Shown piece after piece: positions 7,391 through 17,200 of a stretch of 64,000 nt of DNA; position 1 is the first letter of the stretch, and each line of letters opens with the position of its first letter. A model generated the notes under the pieces. It ran no database searches. It was not told the origin of the DNA and saw only the letters and a list, made by a program, of their open reading frames with translations. This DNA is from Streptomyces alanosinicus (GTDB lineage Bacteria; Actinomycetota; Actinomycetes; Streptomycetales; Streptomycetaceae): contig NZ_BMVG01000004.1 in assembly GCF_014650595.1 (NCBI RefSeq), forward strand, positions 124,001 through 188,000, in the 5' to 3' direction. The position numbers and the translations under genes are program-made.

Positions 7391-8788
7391 CTATATGACC
7401 AGGGACAGCAGCAGGACCAGGCCGCCGGCGACCACCGAGATGATCGTCTCCATCGCCGACCAGGTCTTGACGGTCTGACCGACGCTCAGCCCGAAGTACT
7501 CCTTCACCAGCCAGAAACCGGCGTCGTTGACATGGCTGAAGAAGAGCGAGCCGGCGCCGATGGCGAGGACGAGCAGGGCGGTGTGGGTGGTCGACATGTC
7601 GGCCGCGAGCGGTGCGACCAGGCCCGCCGCCGAGACCGTCGCCACCGTCGCCGAGCCGGTGGCCAGCCGGATCGCGACCGCGATCAACCAGGCCAGCAGC
7701 AGCGCCGGGATCGACCAGCTCTTGGAGACGTCCAGGATCATCTGGCCCACACCGCAGTCGATCAACGTCTGCTTGAAGCCACCGCCCGCGCCGACGATCA
7801 GCAGGATGCCGGCGATGGGCATCAGGCCCTTCTCGACGGTCCGCTGAAGCCGGTCCTTGGTGAAGCCGGCGGGCCGGCCCAGCGTGAAGAAGCCGGTGAT
7901 CACGGCGGCGAGCAGGGCGATCAGCGGGGAGCCGATCACATCGAAGACCCGCTGGATCCGGTCGGCGGGGTCGTCGACGACGATGTCCACCAGCGCCTTG
8001 GCCAGCATCAGCACCACCGGCAGCAGCACGGTGGCGAGCGTCGCCCCGAAGCCCGGACGCTGCTCCAGCTCGTCCGAGGCACGCTGCGGCAGCATCCGGT
8101 CGGGCGCCGGGACGTCCACCCAGCGGGCGGCGACCTTCGAGAACAGCGGACCGGCGATGACCACCGTCGGTACGGCGACCAGGATGCCGAGCGCCAGCGT
8201 CACGCCCAGGTCGGCCCTGACCGCGTCGATCGCGACCAGCGGGCCGGGGTGCGGCGGGATCAGACCGTGCATCACGGACAGGCCGGCCAGTGCCGGGATC
8301 CCGATGCGCATCAGGGAGTAGTTGCCGCGCCTGGCGACCATCAGCACGACCGGGATCAGCAGCACGATGCCGACCTCGAAGAACAGCGGCAGACCGATCA
8401 CCGAGGCGATCAGCACCATCGCCCAGGGCATCGCGCGACCCCCTGCCTTGGCGAGGATCGTGTCGACGATCTGGTCCGCGCCGCCGGAGTCGGCGAGCAG
8501 CTTGCCCAGGATCGCCCCGAGCGCGATCAGGACGCCGACGCCGGCCACCGTGGCGCCGAGCCCGGTGGTGAAGCTGGTGATCGCCTTGTCGAGCGGTGCC
8601 CCGGCGGCCGCCCCGAGCGCCAGTGACCCGACGGTCAGCGCCAGGAAGGCATGGAGCTTGAACTCCGTGATGAGCAGGACGATCACGGCGATGCCCACCA
8701 GGACGGCGATGCCCAGCTGGGCGTGTCCGGCGGAGGTGATCGGGGCAGGCGCGTCCGCTGCCAGCATCTCGACGCTGAGTCTGGTCAC
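7391..8788 (-). CDS. gntP: Gluconate:H+ symporter, GntP family
   Basis: 465 residues, the usual GntP/GntT length. It is hydrophobic throughout with about 12 membrane segments. Recognisable family segments are GVGVLIALGAILGKLLADSG near residue 85, IPPHPGPLVAIDAV, GSATVATVSAAGLVAPLA and FFSHVNDAGFWLVKEYFGLS near the end. It imports gluconate (or a related sugar acid) with protons. It lies 48 bases downstream of gluconokinase on the same strand, so the pair forms an uptake-phosphorylation operon. Control is probably by the divergent GntR-type regulator. Confidence 0.95.
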   Translation of the reverse strand: MTRLSVEMLAADAPAPITSAGHAQLGIAVLVGIAVIVLLITEFKLHAFLALTVGSLALGAAAGAPLDKAITSFTTGLGATVAGVGVLIALGAILGKLLADSGGADQIVDTILAKAGGRAMPWAMVLIASVIGLPLFFEVGIVLLIPVVLMVARRGNYSLMRIGIPALAGLSVMHGLIPPHPGPLVAIDAVRADLGVTLALGILVAVPTVVIAGPLFSKVAARWVDVPAPDRMLPQRASDELEQRPGFGATLATVLLPVVLMLAKALVDIVVDDPADRIQRVFDVIGSPLIALLAAVITGFFTLGRPAGFTKDRLQRTVEKGLMPIAGILLIVGAGGGFKQTLIDCGVGQMILDVSKSWSIPALLLAWLIAVAIRLATGSATVATVSAAGLVAPLAADMSTTHTALLVLAIGAGSLFFSHVNDAGFWLVKEYFGLSVGQTVKTWSAMETIISVVAGGLVLLLSLVI

Positions 8789-8836
8789 GGTGGTTCCCTT
8801 GCGGTGTACGGGGACGAGGGGGAGGGGGAGTGCGTA

Positions 8837-9355
8837 CTACTCGGTGGTGTCGGGAAGCGCCTCAAGTGCCTTCACGGCGCGCTCGGCGATCTCCTCGGGG
8901 CCGCCGCTGATGTCCACGGCGACTCCCGCCTCGTCCGGCTCCAGGGGCTGGAGCGTGGCGAGCTGGGAGTCCAGCAGCGCGGTCGGCATGAAGTGCCCCC
9001 GCCGCTGTGTCATCCGGTCCTCGATGAGTTTCCGGTCGCCCGTGAGGTGCACGAACACGATTCCGGGAGCCGCCGCCCTGAGCCGGTCGCGGTACGACCG
9101 CTTCAGCGCCGAGCTGCTGACCACCCCGCCCAGTCCGGCTCGCCCGTGCGCCCACTGACCGATGGCGTCCAGCCACGGCCGGCGGTCACTGTCGTCGAGC
9201 GGGACGCCGGCCGACATCTTGTCGATGTTGGCCCGCGGGTGGAAGTCGTCGCCCTCGGCGTACGGGACGCCCAGCCGCGCGGCGAGCAGGGGACCGATCG
9301 TGGTCTTGCCCGTCCCCGCGACGCCCATCACGACGACGACCTGGGGGGTTCGCAT
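8837..9355 (-). CDS. gntK: Gluconokinase
   Basis: 172 residues, typical for thermoresistant-type gluconokinase. ATG at 9353-9355 was chosen; the longer frame to 9505 runs through the operator region. Motifs: P-loop GVAGTGKTT at residues 10-18, GDDFHPRANIDKMSAGVPLDD (substrate loop) and RRGHFMPTALLDSQLATLQP. It phosphorylates gluconate to 6-phosphogluconate, which enters the pentose phosphate pathway. First gene of the gntK-gntP operon, with the operator just upstream. Confidence 0.95.
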   Translation of the reverse strand: MRTPQVVVVMGVAGTGKTTIGPLLAARLGVPYAEGDDFHPRANIDKMSAGVPLDDSDRRPWLDAIGQWAHGRAGLGGVVSSSALKRSYRDRLRAAAPGIVFVHLTGDRKLIEDRMTQRRGHFMPTALLDSQLATLQPLEPDEAGVAVDISGGPEEIAERAVKALEALPDTTE

Positions 9356-9415
9356 GACTGCCTCGCTGTCTTCCTCGACATCCGACGCCACATCGACGTC
9401 GCCACACTGAAACCC

Positions 9416-9461
9416 ATTAGGTACGACTAATTCAAGAGAGTGTGATGTATAAGTCTGACTT
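9416..9461. promoter_or_regulatory. Operator palindromes between gntK and gntR
   Basis: Two dyads lie in the divergent spacer: ATTAGGTACGACTAAT at 9416-9431 (perfect 5-bp arms, 6-base spacer) and AAGTCTGACTT at 9451-9461 (perfect 5-bp arms, 1-base centre). The second is 35 bases before the regulator start and fits GntR/FadR operator geometry. They can control both directions. Confidence 0.55.
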
Positions 9462-9495
9462 TTGCCCTCGGTGATCCACACCGTACGCTGAGTGC

Positions 9496-10197
9496 ATGAC
9501 CACACCGGGCAGGGGGCTGCACGGCCGTGTACTGGACACCCTCGGCCCCGCGATCACCGCGGGCGAGTACCCGCCGGGCAGCGTGCTGCGCACCGACGAA
9601 CTCGCACAGCACTTCGCCGTGTCGCGCTCCGTGATGCGCGAGGCGGTCCGGGTGCTGGAGTCCATGCACCTGGTCGAGTCCCGCCGCCGGGTGGGCGTCA
9701 CCGTCCGCCCCGAGGCCGAGTGGAACGTCTACGACCCGCAGGTCATCCGCTGGCGCCTCGCGGGCGCCGACCGCCCGCGGCAACTGCGCTCGCTGACCGT
9801 GCTGCGCTCGGCGGTCGAACCGGTCGCCGCCCGCCTCGCCGCCACCCACGCGACGGCCGGGCAATGCGCCGAACTCACCGAGTGCGCCCTCGGCATGGTG
9901 GCCAACTCACGCGGCCACAGGCTGGAGGACTATCTGACCCACGACGTGGCCTTCCACCGTGTCATCCTCACCGCCTCCGGCAACGAGATGTTCGCCCGCC
10001 TCGGCGATGTCGTCGCCGAGGTCCTGGCCGGCCGCACCCATCACGAGGTCATGTTCGAGGACCCCGACCCGGCCGCGGTCACCCTGCATGTACGGGTCGC
10101 GGAGGCGGTCCGCGAGGGCGACGCGCGCCGCGCCGAACAGCTGACCAGGGAGATCACCATGGGCGCCCTGCAGGAACTGGACATCCTGGCGCCCTGA
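9496..10197 (+). CDS. gntR: GntR-family (FadR/FCD subfamily) regulator of gluconate genes
   Basis: 233 residues. The N-terminal winged helix-turn-helix shows GEYPPGSVLRTDELAQHFAV and SRSVMREAVRVLES. The C-terminal FCD domain is helical and keeps metal/ligand-binding residues, including HDVAFHRVIL and EVMFEDPDP. FCD proteins sense organic acids, so gluconate or 6-phosphogluconate is the natural ligand here. It is divergent from gntK-gntP with two palindromes between, the usual arrangement of an autoregulating repressor. The role is inferred from position plus family. Confidence 0.92.
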   Translation: MTTPGRGLHGRVLDTLGPAITAGEYPPGSVLRTDELAQHFAVSRSVMREAVRVLESMHLVESRRRVGVTVRPEAEWNVYDPQVIRWRLAGADRPRQLRSLTVLRSAVEPVAARLAATHATAGQCAELTECALGMVANSRGHRLEDYLTHDVAFHRVILTASGNEMFARLGDVVAEVLAGRTHHEVMFEDPDPAAVTLHVRVAEAVREGDARRAEQLTREITMGALQELDILAP

Positions 10198-10243
10198 TCG
10201 GCCAACGCGGCGTACCCGGTGTGTGCGACGTACCGGGCGAACG

Positions 10244-10618
10244 TCAGTCGAGGAAGTCGCCGTCCACGTACACCCACGCCCCGTCCACCCGCTCGAAGCG
10301 GCTGCGCTCATGCAGTGAACCGCCCCGGTAGGAGGCGCGGAAGGTCACCGTGCCCGCCGTGTGGAAGGCGGATCCGTCCGTGGTGCCGAGGATCTCCAGC
10401 CCCGTCCACCGCATCCGCGGGTCGAGGTCCAGCCGCTCGGGCCTGGTCCGCGGATGCCAGGTCCGCAGGAGATATCCGGCGTCCCCCGTCACGAACGCGC
10501 TGTAGCGCGAGCGCATCAGCAGCTCGGCGGTCGGCGCGGCGCCCGGTCCCGTGTGGAAGCGGCCGCAGCAGGCGTCGTAGGACTCGGGGCGTCCGCAGGG
10601 GCAGGTGCGCGAGGTCAT
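10244..10618 (-). CDS. YchJ/UPF0225 family SEC-C zinc protein
   Basis: 124 residues from ATG 10616-10618. The N-terminal CPCGRPESYDACCGRFH is the SEC-C Cys/His zinc-binding motif. The rest (ELLMRSRYSAFVTGDAGYLLRTW, then FRASYRGGSLHERSRFERVDGAWVYVDG) is the NTF2-like UPF0225 core, full length. The biochemical role of the family is not established; SEC-C motifs often mediate contacts with ribosomes or chaperones. It is a single-gene unit, convergent with the gntR regulator. Confidence 0.93.
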   Translation of the reverse strand: MTSRTCPCGRPESYDACCGRFHTGPGAAPTAELLMRSRYSAFVTGDAGYLLRTWHPRTRPERLDLDPRMRWTGLEILGTTDGSAFHTAGTVTFRASYRGGSLHERSRFERVDGAWVYVDGDFLD

Positions 10619-10709
10619 GCCCCACATTCTGCCCGCACCAGGGGAGGCGTCCGGCCCGCGCGGGATGCACAGTGGAAGAGCAGCGCAGCGCAGTGAGGAG
10701 TGACGGATC

Positions 10710-11021
10710 ATGACCCGACCCACGACCAGCCGTCCTCCGGCCGTCAAGGAGTGGCGGCTGAACCTGTACCTCTCCGAGCACGACCCGGACACCACCGCCC
10801 GGATCGTCCTCGACACCGGCGACAACGTCCTGGAGAGCTGCGCCGAGGCCCGCCGCAGCCCGTACGACCCCGATGTACCGGAGATCGGCGACGAACTCGC
10901 GGCCGGACGTGCCCTGATCGCCATGGGCCGGGTCCTGCTGCGGGCCGCCGACGGGGACATGAAGGCCGTGGGATCGAACGAGACGGACGACCCCTCGCCG
11001 CTCTGGATGGACCGGGAGTGA
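10710..11021 (+). CDS. DUF1876 family small protein
   Basis: 103 residues with GAGGAG 10 bases before ATG 10710. Recognised as DUF1876 from EWRLNLYLSEHDPDTTARIV near the start, RSPYDPDVPEIGDELAAGRAL in the middle and an alpha-beta fold resembling a small double-stranded-RNA-binding-like domain. Actinomycetes carry several paralogues; function unknown. It is convergent with polX, the two stops 23 bases apart. Confidence 0.85.
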   Translation: MTRPTTSRPPAVKEWRLNLYLSEHDPDTTARIVLDTGDNVLESCAEARRSPYDPDVPEIGDELAAGRALIAMGRVLLRAADGDMKAVGSNETDDPSPLWMDRE

Positions 11022-11043
11022 CATCCCTCACCTGCGACGCCCC

Positions 11044-12765
11044 TCATCGCCCCTTGCGCAGGAACCGGCGCAGCCGGGTCAGCGGCCAGGTGTTGATCAC
11101 GTCGTCCGGGGTGAGCCAGCCGCGCTGCGCGATGCCGACGCCGTAGCGCAGATACGCCAGGTGCGGCACGGCATGGGCGTCGGTGTTCACGGCGAACCGC
11201 ACACCGTGCTCCCTGGCCCGCAGGATGTCCTCGTCGCCCAGGTCGAGACGGTCCGGCTGGGCGTTGACCTCCAGCGCGGTACCGGTGCGCGCGCACGCCG
11301 CGAACACCGCGTCCCAGTCGGCGTCGACCCCCTGCCGCCTGCCGATCAGCCGGGTCGTCGGGTGCCCGAGGATGCTGACGTACGGGTTCTCGCAGGCCCG
11401 CACCAGCCGCCGGGTCATCGCCGCCCGGCCCAGGTCGAAGTGCGAGTGCAGGGAGGCCACGCACAGATCGAAGCCGGCCAGGAACTCCGCCGGCCAGTCC
11501 ACCTCGCCGTCCGGGCCGATGTTGAGTTCCGTGCCGTGCAGCAACCGCATCCTGCGCCGGGTGCCGTCCAGCTCCCGCAGCCGCTCGCGCTGGGCGAGGA
11601 TCTTCTCGTCGGTCATGCGCTGCATGGACAGACCGGGCGCGTGGTCCGTCACCGCGTAGTACCTGTACCCGCGCTGCGCGGCCGCCTCCACCATCTCCTC
11701 CAGCGGTGCGAGGCCGTCGGTGAGGTCGGTATGGGTGTGCAGGTCACCCCGGATGTCCTTGTCGGTCACCACCTCGGGCAGTTCGCCGTGCAGGGCCGCC
11801 TCGATCTCGCCCCGGTCCTCCCGCAGCGTCGGCGCGATCCACGGCAGCCCGAGCCGGGCATAGACCTCCTCCTCGGTGCGGGAGGCCAGCGACCGACCGC
11901 TCTCGGTGTCGAACAGGCCGTACTCGGAGAGCTTCAGCCCCTGGTGCACGGCGATGGTGCGGGTACGGATGTTGTGCGCCTTCGCCCCGGTGAAGTACTG
12001 CATCGCGGCACCCCACGACTGAGGCGGCACCACTCGCAGATCCACCTGGAGCCCCTTCGCGGTGCGCACCGACGTCTTCTTCGTGCCCCGCGCGATGACC
12101 TCCGCGGTGGCCGGCAGCTCGCTGAGCGCCGCCATGAACGCGTCCGACCGCTGCGCCGCGACCAGCACATCCAGATCCCCGACGGTCTCCCGCATCCGGC
12201 GCAGCGAACCCGCGTAGGCGCAGCGCCGGCAGCCGGTCACCCGGGACAGCTCGGCGACGATCTCCTCGGCGGTGTCCAGGGCCACGGACAGCGGCACCCG
12301 GCCGCCCGCCCGCCGCAGCAGCTCGATGCCGTGCCGGATGTTCTCCTGGGTCTTCTCGCCGAAGCCCTTCAGATCGGCCAGCGCGTCCGCCTCGATCGCC
12401 GCCGCCAGCTGGCTCACCGACGCGATGCGCAGATCCTCGTAGAGCCGCAGCGCCTTCTTCGGGCCCAGCCCGGGAATGGCGATCAGCTCCCGGACCCCGG
12501 CGGGGATCTTCGCCCGGCGCTCCTCTACCACCGTCATCTTCCCCGTACGCAGATACTCGGTCACCTTGTCGGCGATCGACCGCCCCACGTTCGGGATCTC
12601 CCTGAGGCCGGCCGCGTCCAGCGTGGCGATGTCGGCCGGATACCCGCCGATGGCACGCGCGGCCTTCTCGTAGGCGCGCGCCTTGAAGGCGTCGCCTCCC
12701 GTGATCGCGACGAGGTCCGCGTACTCCTGCAGGAGCGCCTGGACCTCGTCATTGGGCCGGGCCAC
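11044..12765 (-). CDS. polX: DNA polymerase X with PHP phosphoesterase domain
   Basis: 573 residues, the full bacterial PolX layout. N-terminal helix-hairpin-helix region (residues ~1-110: YEKAARAIGGYPADI, IPNVGRSIADKVTEYL, IPGLGPKKALRLYEDL). Family X nucleotidyltransferase core with YAGSLRRMRETVGDLDVLVA, where the two Asp bind metal. C-terminal PHP domain with DLHTHTDLTDG, VTDHAPGL, HGTELNIG and NTDAHA, the metal-binding His/Asp set for 3'-5' exonuclease and AP-endonuclease activity. It acts in base-excision repair and gap filling. It follows the M1 peptidase by 25 bases on the same strand but is functionally unrelated. Confidence 0.95.
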   Translation of the reverse strand: MARPNDEVQALLQEYADLVAITGGDAFKARAYEKAARAIGGYPADIATLDAAGLREIPNVGRSIADKVTEYLRTGKMTVVEERRAKIPAGVRELIAIPGLGPKKALRLYEDLRIASVSQLAAAIEADALADLKGFGEKTQENIRHGIELLRRAGGRVPLSVALDTAEEIVAELSRVTGCRRCAYAGSLRRMRETVGDLDVLVAAQRSDAFMAALSELPATAEVIARGTKKTSVRTAKGLQVDLRVVPPQSWGAAMQYFTGAKAHNIRTRTIAVHQGLKLSEYGLFDTESGRSLASRTEEEVYARLGLPWIAPTLREDRGEIEAALHGELPEVVTDKDIRGDLHTHTDLTDGLAPLEEMVEAAAQRGYRYYAVTDHAPGLSMQRMTDEKILAQRERLRELDGTRRRMRLLHGTELNIGPDGEVDWPAEFLAGFDLCVASLHSHFDLGRAAMTRRLVRACENPYVSILGHPTTRLIGRRQGVDADWDAVFAACARTGTALEVNAQPDRLDLGDEDILRAREHGVRFAVNTDAHAVPHLAYLRYGVGIAQRGWLTPDDVINTWPLTRLRRFLRKGR

Positions 12766-12790
12766 CCCTCCAGTCTAGAAAGAAGCCCGT

Positions 12791-14269
12791 CTAGAAGGAC
12801 GTCTCCGGTCCGGGAGAACGTCGCCGGCCCAGAAAGAACGTCCGGGGTGCGTCCTGGAGCGTCGGCAGCGGCGGCAGCTGCGCCCCGTACACCCACGCCT
12901 CGAACAGCGCGGCCGGCGACTCGTCGGCGAACTGCGTCACATGCTCGACGAACGCCGCCGTCGTCACCGTCCCGTTCCGGTGCGACCGCACCCAGCCGCG
13001 CAGCATGCGGAAGAACGCGTCGTCGCCCAGCGCACAGCGCACCGCGTGCACGGCCAGCCCGCCCCGCTCATAGAGCCGGTCGTCGAACATCGACCTGCGT
13101 CCCGGATCCGCCAGCCGCAGATCCTGCGGCAGCCCGGCCAGCAACCGGTGTGCCGCGGCGGCCAGTTGCTGGGCGCTGCGGCCGCCCGAGCGCTCGGACC
13201 ACAGCCACTCCGCGTACTTGGCGAAACCCTCGTTCAGCCAGATGTGCCGCCAGTCGGCGATGGACACACAGTTGCCGAACCACTGGTGCGCCAGCTCGTG
13301 CGCCACCAGCCGCTCCGAACCCCGGGCGCCGTCCACATGGTTGGCGCCGAACAGCGACAACCCCTGTGCCTCGACCGGGACATCCAGCTCCTCCTCGGTC
13401 ACCGCGACCGCGTACTCCTCGAACGGGTACGGCCCGAACAACTCCTGGAACAGCTCCATCATCGCGGGCTGCCGCGCGAAGTCCCGGGAGAACTCCGGCA
13501 GCAGATGCGCCGGGATATGCCCGTGCTGCGGCACCCCGCCCGGCCCGGGATCACCCAGCAGCACCGTCTGGAACTTGCCGATCGCGAGGCCGACGAGATA
13601 ACTGGAGGTGGGCGCGGACTGCTCGTACACCCACGTCGTCGTCGACGCCTTCGTCGTCCGGGTCAGCAGCCGCCCGCCCGAGACCACCGCGTACGCCGAC
13701 GGCGTGGTGACCGATATCAGATACGACGCCTTGTCCGCGGGCCGGTCGTTGCACGGGTACCAGGACGGCGCCCCGATCGGCTGGCTCGCCACCAGCGCAC
13801 CGTCCGACAGTTCCTCCCAGCCGATCCCGCCCCAGGGGCTGGTCACCGGCTTGGGATTGCCCGACCAGTGCACCTCGACGGTGAACGCGGCCCCGGCCCG
13901 GATCGGCTTGGCCGGCTTCACCCGCAGCCTGCCGCCCCGGTGCGTGTAGTGCGGCTGCCGGCCGTCCACCCGGATCCGGCCGATCCGGAAGTCGGCCAGA
14001 TTGAGCATGAACTCGGTCAGCGGCACCCTGCCCGCGATGGCGTTGATCCGGGCGGTGCCGGCCAGCCGGTTGGGGCCGGGCCGGTAGTCCAGCATGAGTT
14101 CATAGCGATGCACCCGGTACCGGGAATCGCCGTTGTCCGGGAAATACGGGTCCGGACCCGCAGACTGCTGCACTGCCACTTCCGCGTTCGCTCCCTGCGC
14201 CTTGCTCGAACCGTCCCTCCGTGCACCGGTGCCCGCAGGCACCGAGTGGCCCGCGCTCAGGGACGCCAT
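12791..14269 (-). CDS. M1-family zinc metallopeptidase coupled to the Pls-like synthetase
   Basis: 492 residues. The ATG (14267-14269) lies inside the last 13 bases of the upstream synthetase gene, with ATCGAGG just before it, so translation is probably coupled. The M1 zinc site is complete: HELAHQW and, 18 residues on, NEGFAKYAEW, and the transition-state Tyr is in LYERGGLAVHAVR. The exopeptidase motif GAMEN is replaced by PVEAQG, keeping the Glu. It ends soon after the catalytic domain, so it is a short M1 enzyme. No signal peptide is clear. Poly-lysine producers carry an M1-type poly-lysine-degrading peptidase; pairing with a Pls-like synthetase suggests a product-trimming or self-protection role. 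That is inference. Confidence 0.88.
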   Translation of the reverse strand: MASLSAGHSVPAGTGARRDGSSKAQGANAEVAVQQSAGPDPYFPDNGDSRYRVHRYELMLDYRPGPNRLAGTARINAIAGRVPLTEFMLNLADFRIGRIRVDGRQPHYTHRGGRLRVKPAKPIRAGAAFTVEVHWSGNPKPVTSPWGGIGWEELSDGALVASQPIGAPSWYPCNDRPADKASYLISVTTPSAYAVVSGGRLLTRTTKASTTTWVYEQSAPTSSYLVGLAIGKFQTVLLGDPGPGGVPQHGHIPAHLLPEFSRDFARQPAMMELFQELFGPYPFEEYAVAVTEEELDVPVEAQGLSLFGANHVDGARGSERLVAHELAHQWFGNCVSIADWRHIWLNEGFAKYAEWLWSERSGGRSAQQLAAAAHRLLAGLPQDLRLADPGRRSMFDDRLYERGGLAVHAVRCALGDDAFFRMLRGWVRSHRNGTVTTAAFVEHVTQFADESPAALFEAWVYGAQLPPLPTLQDAPRTFFLGRRRSPGPETSF

Positions 14270-17200
14270 GCCTCGATCGGGTTGCCGAGCCAGCGGGTGT
14301 CGTCCGGGACGGACTCCGCGGCCATGACGAGCGAAGCGGGCCCCAGGGTCGTACGGGCCCCGATCGCGCTGCCGGGCAGCACGATGCCACCAGGGCCCAG
14401 TGTGGCGCCCGCACGGAGGACCACAGTATCCGTCCGCAAGATCCGGTCATGGAAGAGGTGTGTCTGCAGGACGCAGCCGCGATTGACGGTGGCGCCGTCC
14501 TCAAGGGACACCAGGTCCGTCTCCGGCAGCCAGTAGCTCTCCACCCACACGCCCTTGCCGATGCGCGCGCCGAGCCCGCGCAGCCATGCCGTCATCACCG
14601 GCGTCCCCGGCACGGCCCCGGCCAGCCACGGCACGGCCAGCACCTCGACGAACGTGTCCGCCAGCTCGTTGCGCCACACGAAGGAGCTCCACAGCGGATG
14701 CTCCCCGGCCCGGTGCCGCCCCACGAGCAGCCACTTCGCGACGACCGAGACGACCGCCGCGGTGACACCCGCCCCGAGCAGCACCACACCCGACAGCGCC
14801 CAGGCCCATGGGCCGAGCGCACACAGTGCCGCCACCGTCCCCGCGGCCACCGCGGCCGAGCACAGCACCGGCACGATCCGGCACAGCTCCACCAGACCGC
14901 GGGCCCACAGCAGCCGGGCCGGCGGGTCGTACGTACGGCTCTGATCCGAGTCGGCGGCGCTGCGCGGCAGCTTCACCGGCGGCAGCCCCAGATACGAGGT
15001 GCCCTTCTTCGCCTTCTTCGGCGTCGCCGACAGCACACCGACCAGACCGCCGTCCGGCACCCGCCGGCCCGGCGCGGTCATCCCGGAGTTCCCGAGGAAG
15101 GCCCGCCGTCCGATCCGCGCGTGCCCGATCCGCACCCAGCCGCCGCCCAGCTCGTACGGCGCGGTCAGGGTGTCGTCCGCGAGGAACGCGCCGTCGCCGA
15201 CCGTGGTCAGGCTCGGCAGCGCGAGCACCGTCGACACCTCGGCGCCCCGCCCGATCCGCATCCCCAGCATCCGCAGCCACACCGGTGTGACCAGCCCGGC
15301 GTACAGCGGGAACAGGGTCTCCCGGGCGCGGTCCATCAGCTGGGTCACGGTCCACGCCTGCCAGCCGACCCGGCTGTGCGTCGGATGCGTCCCCTCACGC
15401 AGCCCCAGACTGAGCGCGCGTACGCCGACCAGGATCAGCAGCGCGTACACCAGCCCATAGGCCAGCGTGGCCGGGACCAGCCCGAGCGCGGCCCCGCGCA
15501 GGGCCTCGGCGAGGGAGTGGCCGGGCACCACGAAGCGCCGGGCGACCAGCAGCGCGGCCACCCCCGCCACCAGCGGCAGCGCACTCAGCGCGAGCCCCGT
15601 GAGGCCGTACATCACCCGCCAGTACGTGCCCCGCTGCGGGCGGTCCTTCGGCCAGTTGCGCTTGGCCTTGCCGAGCTTGACCGCGGGCGCGCCCGCCCAG
15701 CGCTGACCCGTCGGGACCTGCCCGCTCACCGCCGAGCCCGGCGCCACCTCGGCCCGCTTGCCGACCCGGGCGCCCGGGAAGAGCATGCTGCGGGTGCCGA
15801 CGACGGCGTGCGCGCCGACCTTGACCGTGCCGATCTCCAGCCGGTCCCCGTCCAGCCAGTAGCCGGACAGGTCGACCTCGGACTCCACGGCCGCGCCCCG
15901 GCCCACCTTGAGCATGCCGGTGACCGGCGGCAGCGAGTGCAGATCCACGTCGGGCCCGATCTTCGCGCCCAGCGCCCGCGCGTACCGCTCCAGCCAGGAG
16001 CCGGTCAGTGTGGTCGCCCCGCTGAACTCGGCCAGCCGCTCGGCCGTCCACAGCCGCAGATGCACGCTCCCGCCCCGCGGGTACCGGCCGGGCGTGAGGC
16101 CCCGCAGCAGCAGCCGGGCCCCGCCCGCCGCCACGGCGATCCGGCCGGGCGGGGTGAAGAACAGCAGCGCGCCGGCCGCCAGCAGCCACCAGGGGGCGGT
16201 CGGCAGCCAGGCGTAGCCGGGCAGCAGATTCCCGGCGGCGGCCAGGACCAGCGTCCAGCGCAGCCCGAGCAGCGTGACCAGCGGGAGGAGCAGCAGCAGC
16301 TGAAGGGCCTGGGCGCGGACCGGGACCGGCGCGACCGTCCGCCGGGCGCCGTCGTCCTGCACGGACGCCTCCAGCCGCCGGGCCAGCTTGCGCAGCACGG
16401 GCTGCTGGTAGATGTCGAGGACGGCCACGCTCGGGTAGCGGGTGCGCAGCCGGGTGGTGAGCTGGGCGGCGGCCAGGCTGCCGCCGCCGATGGCGAAGAA
16501 GTCGTCGGAGGCGCTCGTCACCGGGATGCCCAGGACCTCCGCCCACTGCTCGGCGAGCCAGGCCTCGGTGCCGTACAGATCGGCCTTGGGGGCCTGAACG
16601 CCCTCCAGCGGCCAGGGCAGGGCGTTCCGGTCCACCTTCCCGGACGTCCGGGTCGGCAGGTCGGCGACGGGCGCGAGCAGCGGCACCAGCGCGGCGGGCA
16701 GCGCGGCCCGCAGCTTCTCCACGGCCGCCGCCTGGTCCCAGCCGTCCTGTGTGACGACGTAGCCGACCAGGAGCTGGTTACCGCTGCGGGCGGTGCGCAC
16801 GGCGGCCGCGGCCCCCGCCACCCCGGGCAGGGCCTGCAGCGCGGCATCCACCTCGCCCAGCTCGATCCGCCGCCCGCCGAGCTTGATCTGCTCGTCGGCC
16901 CGCCCGAGGAAGATCAGCCCCTCGGGATCGGCCTTGACCAGGTCACCGCTGCGGTACGCCCGCTCCCAGCCCAGCGACGCGAGCGGCGCGTACTTCTCCG
17001 CGTCCTTCTCGGCGTCGAGATACCGGGCGAGCCCGACCCCGCCGATCACGAGCTGCCCGCTGCCGCCCATCGGCACGGGCTCACCGGCCTCGTCGACGAC
17101 GGCCAGCTCCCAGCCGTTCAGCGGCAGCCCGATCCGGATGGGCTCCTCGCCGGTCAGCAGCGCCGCGCAGGCCACGACGGTCGCCTCGGTCGGCCCGTAG

